A stretch of 20,607 nt of DNA, from the NCBI GenBank assembly GCA_002403175.1, contig DHHG01000169.1, forward strand, positions 1-20,607, in the 5' to 3' direction. Source of the DNA: Syntrophaceae bacterium UBA4778 (GTDB lineage: Bacteria > Desulfobacterota > Syntrophia > Syntrophales > UBA4778). The notes beneath the pieces were generated by a model. That model searched no databases. It was not told where the DNA came from and saw nothing but the letters and a program-made list of their open reading frames with translations. Of this stretch, positions 15,366-20,607 are shown one piece after another; the first letter of the stretch is position 1, and each line of letters begins with the position of its first letter. The translations under genes were made by a program, and so were the position numbers.

Positions 15366-15430
15366 ATATATTTGAGAATTCGAAGGGATTTTTGATTTTA
15401 TTCTTTTTTATTCCGTTTGGAAATTTAGAT

Positions 15431-15435
15431 GGAGG
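15431..15435 (+). promoter_or_regulatory. Ribosome-binding site deciding the trpB2 start
   Basis: GGAGG lies 8 nt before the ATG at 15444. The upstream in-frame ATG at 15429 overlaps this element and so is not the start. Confidence 0.75.
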
Positions 15436-15443
15436 TATTTTTT

Positions 15444-16808
15444 ATGGAACAATTCAAGGTACAACTGGAAGATCGTGAAATTCCGAAACAGTGGTACAAC
15501 ATCCTGGCCGACCTTCCCACACCCATGCCCCCGCCGTTGCATCCCGCGACAGGCAAACCGGTCGGACCCGACGATCTGGCACCTATTTTCCCGATGAATC
15601 TCATCGAACAGGAAGTATCAACCGATCGCTGGATTGATATTCCGGAACCGGTTCTGGAAAAATATCTCCTCTGGCGCCCATCTCCTCTTCGCAGAGCACG
15701 TAATTTTGAAAAGCTGCTCAACGCACCGGTTCGAATCTATTTTAAAGATGAAGGGGTCAGTCCTGCCGGATCTCACAAGCCGAACACAGCCATCGCACAG
15801 GCCTATTATAATAAGATAGCTGGAATCAAACGGCTTTCGACTGAAACCGGCGCCGGCCAGTGGGGAAGCGCGCTCAGTATGGCTTGCCATATGTTTGGAC
15901 TCGAGTGCCGTGTCTTCATGGTCAAGGTCAGTTACAATCAGAAGCCCTATCGAAGGCTCATGATGCAGACCTGGGGCGCAACATGTATTCCCAGCCCGAG
16001 CGATCAGACTGCTGCAGGAAGAAAGATTCTCGCCGAACATCCCGATTCTCCCGGAAGTCTCGGCATAGCTATCAGTGAGGCCGTCGAGGATGCTTTAAGA
16101 AATCAAGATTCGCGCTATTCTCTCGGCAGCGTTCTCAATCATGTTCTGATGCACCAGACAATCATCGGCCTGGAAGCGCAAAAGCAGCTGGAAAAAATCG
16201 GGGAATACCCTGATGTCGTAATCGGTTGTGCCGGCGGCGGGAGCAATTTTGCCGGGATCAGCCTGCCTTTTGTCAGGGATAAGATACATGGGAAAGAGGT
16301 CAAGGTCATCGGTGCCGAACCGAGTTCCTGCCCTACTCTTACCAGAGGGCCCTATGCCTACGATTTCGGAGATCTCGCAAAGATGACTCCCCTGCTGGCC
16401 ATGTACACTCTGGGACACGACTTCGTTCCTGAAGCGATCCATGCCGGTGGACTCCGGTACCATGGAATGGCTCCCATATTGAGCCACCTCTGCAAGACAG
16501 GATTGATCGATGCCCGCGCGTACAACCAGCTTGAAACCTTTGATGCCGGAGTGAAATGGGCGCGATCAGAAGGCTTTATTCCCGCACCCGAAACCAATCA
16601 CGCCATTGCCGCTGTCGTTGACGAGGCAAGACGTGCCAAGGAAGAGGGTAAAGAAAAAGTAATTTTGTTCAACTGGAGCGGTCACGGGATCATCGATCTG
16701 CCCGCCTACGATGCCTTCTTATCCGGAAAGCTCGACATTCACGAATTGCCGGAAGAGGAAATCGAAAGGGCTTTGAAAGCAATCGAGAACCATCCCAAAA
16801 TAGGATAA
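15444..16808 (+). CDS. trpB: Tryptophan synthase beta chain-like protein, stand-alone long form (TrpB2)
   Basis: TrpB joins indole and L-serine to L-tryptophan with PLP. The PLP lysine is in GSHKPNTA (Lys112). The catalytic Glu is in [10 protein letters not shown] (Glu134), 22 residues later as in Salmonella TrpB (Lys87/Glu109). GCAGGGSN (261-268) holds the cofactor phosphate. At 454 residues with an extended N-terminus it belongs to the TrpB2 (trpB_rel) group, which is typically found apart from trpA. The adjacent genes are not trp genes. Members of this group have been shown or proposed to be tryptophan synthases or indole-salvage enzymes. The trp attenuator upstream ties this one to tryptophan supply. 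A strong terminator follows, so the unit is monocistronic. Confidence 0.93.
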   Translation: MEQFKVQLEDREIPKQWYNILADLPTPMPPPLHPATGKPVGPDDLAPIFPMNLIEQEVSTDRWIDIPEPVLEKYLLWRPSPLRRARNFEKLLNAPVRIYFKDEGVSPAGSHKPNTAIAQAYYNKIAGIKRLSTETGAGQWGSALSMACHMFGLECRVFMVKVSYNQKPYRRLMMQTWGATCIPSPSDQTAAGRKILAEHPDSPGSLGIAISEAVEDALRNQDSRYSLGSVLNHVLMHQTIIGLEAQKQLEKIGEYPDVVIGCAGGGSNFAGISLPFVRDKIHGKEVKVIGAEPSSCPTLTRGPYAYDFGDLAKMTPLLAMYTLGHDFVPEAIHAGGLRYHGMAPILSHLCKTGLIDARAYNQLETFDAGVKWARSEGFIPAPETNHAIAAVVDEARRAKEEGKEKVILFNWSGHGIIDLPAYDAFLSGKLDIHELPEEEIERALKAIENHPKIG

Positions 16809-16823
16809 GTCTCTTGTAAACAC

Positions 16824-16857
16824 AAGGGCGGATCGGCTGGGTGTCGAGTCCGCCCTT
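16824..16857 (+). terminator. Terminator after trpB2
   Basis: AAGGGCGGA (16824-16832) and TCCGCCCTT (16849-16857) form a perfect 9-bp GC-rich stem around a 16-nt loop, followed by TAATTTT. It starts 15 nt after the trpB2 stop. Confidence 0.85.
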
Positions 16858-16988
16858 TAATTTTGAAAGAAAACTCTGATATTCAACCGGATTAGATTCT
16901 GCTATGTTAATCCCACTATTCAGGGCATTGATATTGGTCAATGCTCTGACTGATTGAGGAGAGAATAAAACCAGACCGAATTGTTTCT

Positions 16989-18344
16989 ATGGATCTTTTT
17001 GAACACCTTGAAAGTGAAAATACGGAACGCCCCCTGGCCGACCGGATGCGACCAAGTTCGCTTTCTGAATACATAGGCCAGACCGAGCTTCTTGCGCCGG
17101 ACGGACTGTTGCAGCGGGCTATCCGGGAAGACCGTCTTTTTTCCATCATCTTCTGGGGTCCTCCGGGTTCCGGTAAAACAACCCTGGCGCGTTTGATTGC
17201 CAACGAAACGCGCTTTAATTTTCAGACATTTTCCGCCGTTCTTTCGGGAGTCAAGGAACTACGGACTATTATCGAAGAGGCCAAAAACCAGCTTCGTTAC
17301 TACAACCGTAAAACGATACTGTTTGTCGATGAAATCCACAGATTCAATAAGGCGCAACAGGACGCCTTTCTTCCTCACGTCGAGAGCGGGCTGATTACTT
17401 TGGTCGGAGCAACAACAGAAAATCCGTCTTTCGAAGTCATCGCTCCCCTCCTTTCTCGAACCCGTGTTATGGTGCTGCATCCTTTTACGCAGGAGGAATT
17501 GATTCTCATTTTGAATCGCGCTCTCGCAGACACGGAAAAGGGTCTGGGCAAGCTGAATCTGCAGGTCGATCCCGAAGCATTTGAATATCTGGCCTGGGCA
17601 GCGGACGGCGATGCCCGTGCTGCGTTAAACAATCTCGAAGCAGCAGTTTCCCTGTTCCGCTCCGATGACCCCACTGTTAAAAAGTTGACCCGAGACTTGG
17701 TAGAAAAGGCGTTGCAAAAGAAGGCCCTGCAATATGACAAGCTCGGGGAAGAGCATTATAATCTGATTTCTGCGCTTCATAAAAGTCTGCGGGGGAGCGA
17801 TCCCGATGCCGCCCTCTATTGGCTGGGAAGAATGCTCGTTGCCGGTGAGGATCCGCTTTACATAGCCAGGCGCATGGTTCGATTTGCTTCGGAAGACATC
17901 GGCATTGCCGATCCGAACGCCCTTCAAATAGCTATGGCTGCGATGCAGGCCTTTCAATTCATCGGCCCTCCCGAAGGAGAACTTGCGCTGGCCGAAGCAG
18001 CCGTCTATCTTGCAACCGCACCCAAGAGCAACGCACTATATACTGGATACGGCAAGATAAAAAAGACAATCAGTCAGACAGGGACATTGCCCGTTCCCTT
18101 TCATATTCGCAATGCTCCAACCAGATTGATGAAGGATCTCGGCTACGGTAAGGACTATCAGTACGCTCATGATTTTGAAGAAGCATTTACACCGGGACAA
18201 ACGTATCTTCCCGATCAACTCGGAAAGGAAACTTATTATAACCCTACTGCCCGGGGTTTTGAAAAAATTATTAAGGAAAGGCTTGAGAAGTGGCGCAAAC
18301 AGCACAGGGATGCGCTTTCTTCTGTTTCGAAAAAAGATCAATAG
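16989..18344 (+). CDS. rarA: Replication-associated recombination protein A (RarA/MgsA, AAA+ ATPase)
   Basis: RarA is an AAA+ protein related to clamp loaders that acts at stalled replication forks and interacts with SSB. PLADRMRPSSLSEYIGQ at 15-31 is the family start signature. Walker A is GPPGSGKT at 57-64, Walker B is VDEIHRFN at 113-120, and sensor 1 is GATTENPSFE. The C-terminal tetramerisation region includes DPLYIARRMVRFASEDIGIADP and the MKDLGYGKDYQYAHDFE motif. At 451 residues it is full length. The ATG at 16989 lacks a close Shine-Dalgarno: GAGGAGAG lies about 25 nt upstream, and no better in-frame start exists back to a stop at 16947. ssb is elsewhere in the window but not linked. 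Confidence 0.95.
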   Translation: MDLFEHLESENTERPLADRMRPSSLSEYIGQTELLAPDGLLQRAIREDRLFSIIFWGPPGSGKTTLARLIANETRFNFQTFSAVLSGVKELRTIIEEAKNQLRYYNRKTILFVDEIHRFNKAQQDAFLPHVESGLITLVGATTENPSFEVIAPLLSRTRVMVLHPFTQEELILILNRALADTEKGLGKLNLQVDPEAFEYLAWAADGDARAALNNLEAAVSLFRSDDPTVKKLTRDLVEKALQKKALQYDKLGEEHYNLISALHKSLRGSDPDAALYWLGRMLVAGEDPLYIARRMVRFASEDIGIADPNALQIAMAAMQAFQFIGPPEGELALAEAAVYLATAPKSNALYTGYGKIKKTISQTGTLPVPFHIRNAPTRLMKDLGYGKDYQYAHDFEEAFTPGQTYLPDQLGKETYYNPTARGFEKIIKERLEKWRKQHRDALSSVSKKDQ

Positions 18345-18395
18345 TCCTCCTTCCGTTGCAAATGGAGCGGAGCGCATCAATAATGATCAACACTG

Positions 18396-18415
18396 GATGA
18401 GAAAGCAATCTCATC
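18396..18415 (+). repeat. Small hairpin upstream of the ydcF-like gene
   Basis: GATGAGA and TCTCATC form a perfect 7-bp stem with a 6-nt loop, ending 7 nt before the GGAGG of the next gene. There is no T-run, so it is not a terminator. It may affect translation or be chance. Confidence 0.35.
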
Positions 18416-18433
18416 GTAATCCGGAGGCGAAAA

Positions 18434-19210
18434 ATGTTCCTATTCAAAAAATTCATCTCTCCTCTTTTTCTTCCGCTCTCTATTTCCGTTCTGATGCTGC
18501 TGCAGGGACTGGCTTACCTGCAGTCCAGGCGAAGACAGCGGAAGGGGAAATTATTTATTTCTTTAGGAATAATCCTCCTCCTTATTTCCAGCTACGAAGT
18601 CATTTCCGACATCATGCTGAGATCCCTCGAAGACAGATACCGTCCTATCAACATTGCGGATGTCAAATCTCCCAAATCTGTCAAATGGATAGTTGTCCTT
18701 GGCGGCGGAATCAATTCCGATCCGAAGCTTCCCATTACGGAGCAATTATCAAACGCAAGCATGGCCCGCCTGATTGAAGGAGTCAGACTACACAAGCAAT
18801 TACCCGGAAGCAGGATCCTTCTTAGCGGGGGAGCGGTTTTCAATACACGGTCTGAAGCAAGTATTATGGCCGGGGTAGCTTCTGCTGTTTTCGATATAAA
18901 AAACAAGGATATTGCTCTTGAATCACAATCACGTGATACGGAGGATCAAGCTGCCAGAATGCGAGGAATTGTCGGGAAAGATCCCTTCATTCTGGTAACT
19001 TCAGCCTTCCATATGCATCGATCCGTAACCCTTTTCAGAAAAATTGGCCTGAACCCTATTCCCGCTCCCGCGCAATTCATGGCTTCAACAGGAACCGGCG
19101 AAATAACACCGGAAATGTTCTATCCTCAGGCGAAAGGATTGCTCAAATCGGAATATGTCTTTCATGAATACCTGGGAATCTTATGGGCAAAATTAAGAGG
19201 AAACTTATAA
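18434..19210 (+). CDS. YdcF/ElyC/SanA family membrane protein (DUF218)
   Basis: The protein has two N-terminal membrane helices (about 7-29 and 39-58) and a DUF218 domain outside the membrane. Conserved blocks are WIVVLGGGINSD (85-96), ILLSGGAVFNTRSEA (128-142), ESQSRDTEDQA (163-173) and ILVTSAFHMHRS (186-197). The length of 258 and two-helix plan fit ElyC of E. coli, which affects peptidoglycan assembly and undecaprenyl-phosphate carrier use. The precise biochemical activity of the domain is not settled, so only the family is certain. GGAGG at 18423-18427 lies 6 nt before the ATG. The gene follows rarA by 89 nt and may be cotranscribed. The next gene codes for a sugar-nucleotide-type beta-helix protein, which is compatible with an envelope role. 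Confidence 0.85.
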   Translation: MFLFKKFISPLFLPLSISVLMLLQGLAYLQSRRRQRKGKLFISLGIILLLISSYEVISDIMLRSLEDRYRPINIADVKSPKSVKWIVVLGGGINSDPKLPITEQLSNASMARLIEGVRLHKQLPGSRILLSGGAVFNTRSEASIMAGVASAVFDIKNKDIALESQSRDTEDQAARMRGIVGKDPFILVTSAFHMHRSVTLFRKIGLNPIPAPAQFMASTGTGEITPEMFYPQAKGLLKSEYVFHEYLGILWAKLRGNL

Positions 19211-19270
19211 ATGCTGTTTCAGCTCTAAGCAGATTTATTCCACATCCAAATTCTAAATAAAGTCTGATTC

Positions 19271-19300
19271 TTGACATTGAATGGACAGCAATGGTAACCT
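19271..19300 (+). promoter_or_regulatory. Weak candidate promoter before the beta-helix gene
   Basis: TTGACA at 19271-19276 is a perfect -35 box, but the best -10 (TAACCT at 19295-19300, 18-nt spacing) matches poorly. If real, the leader would be very short, which fits the absence of a ribosome-binding site before the ATG at 19323. Confidence 0.3.
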
Positions 19301-19322
19301 CACAATTTAAATTTGCTTATAA

Positions 19323-20579
19323 ATGGGATCTGAATTGCAGCTTGACAAAAAAGTTACAAGACTGATTGAGAAGGGCGTTCAAATTCCGAATCCTTTTTCT
19401 GTTGAAATAGGATCGGATGTCGAAATCGAAAGAATAGCGGGAAATGGTGTCGTTCTTTATCCCGGAACCAGAATTCACGGGAAAAAGACACTTATAGGCT
19501 CCGGTTCGAAAATAGGATCTGAAACACCGGCCACACTGATTGATTGCCTTACCGGCTGCAATGTAGAGCTCCGTGGAGGCTTTTTCAAGGATTCACTTTT
19601 TCTGGACCGGGTATCGATCGGTTCCGGCGCTCAGATCAGAGAGGGATGCATCCTTGAGGAGGAATCAGGAGGCAATCATACCATTGGCCTGAAACAGACA
19701 ATCCTGTTTCCGTATGTTACCCTGGGCAGCCTCATTAATTTCTGCGATTGCTTCATGGCCGGAGGCACCGATAGAAAAAACCATAGTGAAATCGGCAGTT
19801 CGTTTATTCATTTTAATTACACACCCAATCAGGACAAAGCAACACCCTCCCTGATAGGGGATGTTCCCCGTGGAGTTATGCTCGACCAATCCCCCATTTT
19901 TTTGGGAGGCCAGGGGGGCATTGTAGGACCGATCAGGATCGGCTACGGCACGGTAACTGCTGCAGGCTCGGTCATCCGGCAAGATTGCCCGGAAGGCGGC
20001 AAGATCCTGGTAGAGAAAACCTCCTCCGGGGGAAATAAAAGTTTTAAGCCAGGTTATTACCCTGATATTAAAAAAAGAGTTATCAATAATGTCTATTTTC
20101 TGGCCAATCTCCTGGCGCTCAAAGAGTGGTATAGCCAGATCCGGCACCGTTTTCTGGAGATGCGGGAATTCGGCGAACCCCTGTGCCAAGCCGGTCTGGA
20201 ACTGATCCGTGCCGCCATAGAAGAGAGATTAAAAAGATTTCATGATCTCTCGGAAAAAATGCGGTATTCCGTATCCATTCAGGAGAGTGAAGCACAGGTA
20301 CCTGAAACCGCTCTGCTGCAAAAGCGTGAGTTCATAGAAAAATGGCCGGAAATTGAGGTTTGCTTCAGAGACGGTTCCGAAGAACAGATAGGGTTGGAGG
20401 ACCGCGACAGCTTCATTCGAGAAATCTGGGAGAAGATGGAATTTGTCGAAGGCGATTATCTAAATACAATCCGGAAATTGAATCCCGAAATCAAAGCGCA
20501 CGGCACAGCTTGGCTGCAAGCCATTGTGGATCATGTTATCCGGCGCGTCCAAAACGTAGTCCCTTCATTTGACATTTAA
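19323..20579 (+). CDS. Left-handed beta-helix protein resembling GlmU-type UDP-GlcNAc pyrophosphorylases, without the nucleotidyltransferase domain
   Basis: Residues about 25-225 are built of hexapeptide-like turns (VEIGSDVEI, TLIGSGSKIG, VSIGSGAQIREG, IRIGYGTVTAAGSVI), the left-handed beta-helix of acyl- and acetyltransferases. The segment FNYTPNQDKATPSLIGDV (164-181) and FLGGQGGIVGP resemble the acetyltransferase half of GlmU-like proteins. The nucleotide-binding GxGTRM-type motif and the Rossmann-like domain of GlmU are absent. A helical C-terminus of about 170 residues (250-418) has no motif I recognise. Databases often label such proteins UDP-N-acetylglucosamine pyrophosphorylase, but that activity is not supported by the visible domains. 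Function is probably sugar acetylation or binding in envelope precursor synthesis. The start lacks a Shine-Dalgarno. Confidence 0.72.
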   Translation: MGSELQLDKKVTRLIEKGVQIPNPFSVEIGSDVEIERIAGNGVVLYPGTRIHGKKTLIGSGSKIGSETPATLIDCLTGCNVELRGGFFKDSLFLDRVSIGSGAQIREGCILEEESGGNHTIGLKQTILFPYVTLGSLINFCDCFMAGGTDRKNHSEIGSSFIHFNYTPNQDKATPSLIGDVPRGVMLDQSPIFLGGQGGIVGPIRIGYGTVTAAGSVIRQDCPEGGKILVEKTSSGGNKSFKPGYYPDIKKRVINNVYFLANLLALKEWYSQIRHRFLEMREFGEPLCQAGLELIRAAIEERLKRFHDLSEKMRYSVSIQESEAQVPETALLQKREFIEKWPEIEVCFRDGSEEQIGLEDRDSFIREIWEKMEFVEGDYLNTIRKLNPEIKAHGTAWLQAIVDHVIRRVQNVVPSFDI

Positions 20580-20599
20580 CCTAACGCAAAGGGGAAAAA

Positions 20600-20607
20600 A
20601 TGCAAAA
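20600..20607 (+). CDS. First codons of the next gene, cut by the window end
   Basis: AAAGGGG (20588-20594) lies 5 nt before an ATG at 20600, 20 nt after the preceding stop. Only ATG CAA is complete, so no identity can be given. The strong binding site and short gap suggest an operon with the beta-helix gene. Confidence 0.55.

Noticed and set aside
19665..20189. 174-codon minus-strand frame inside the beta-helix gene
   Set aside because: It is antisense to a frame with clear hexapeptide turns and has no binding site or motif of its own.
1..20607. CRISPR arrays, tRNA or rRNA genes, insertion sequences, prophage or integrase
   Set aside because: No regularly spaced repeats, cloverleaf-like segments or recombinase motifs were seen on either strand by eye; a dedicated scan was not possible.

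Overview
The window looks like chromosomal DNA of a Gram-negative anaerobe, most likely a Desulfobacterota (deltaproteobacterial, Syntrophales-like) genome. This is inferred from gene content, because no 16S gene is present. The clues are moderate GC, a RodZ-like gene directly followed by tatA, a long-form TrpB2, a KamA-family aminomutase and an octaprenyl-diphosphate-synthase-type prenyltransferase. Nothing marks a mobile element: there are no transposases, integrases, tRNA genes, phage genes or CRISPR arrays.

Layout: (1) positions 1-1952, + strand: the tail of an unrecognised gene, then the bifunctional NAD(P)HX repair enzyme nnr. (2) positions 2016-7733, - strand: plsC, ftsK, rimO and ispB, which in transcription order run plsC-ftsK (6 nt apart) then rimO, then ispB with its own predicted promoter. 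(3) positions 8143-9689: ssb (+) converging on a rodZ-like/tatA pair (-). The 59-residue tatA is below the usual ORF size cut-off, and a perfect 14-bp inverted repeat separates the convergent genes. (4) positions 10028-10816: an inositol-monophosphatase-family gene. (5) positions 11176-15098, + strand: a compact four-gene operon encoding a KamA-type radical SAM aminomutase, two different D-Ala-D-Ala-ligase-like ATP-grasp ligases and a GNAT acetyltransferase. (6) positions 15163-16857: a complete transcription unit with a consensus -35, a leader peptide carrying three tandem Trp codons, overlapping antiterminator and terminator hairpins, a stand-alone trpB2 and a strong 3' terminator. (7) positions 16989-20607: rarA, a YdcF/ElyC-family membrane protein, a left-handed beta-helix protein lacking a nucleotidyltransferase domain, and the first bases of another gene.

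Two observations stand out. The KamA/ATP-grasp/ATP-grasp/GNAT operon reads as a candidate small-molecule pathway: make a beta-amino acid (the lysine-contact residues of lysine 2,3-aminomutase are all present), ligate it once or twice, and acetylate. I know of no named pathway with this exact composition, and the product is not visible in the sequence. The trp attenuator in front of a single trpB2 gene is direct sequence evidence that this often orphan TrpB homologue is controlled by tryptophan supply, so it probably serves tryptophan synthesis or indole salvage in this organism.
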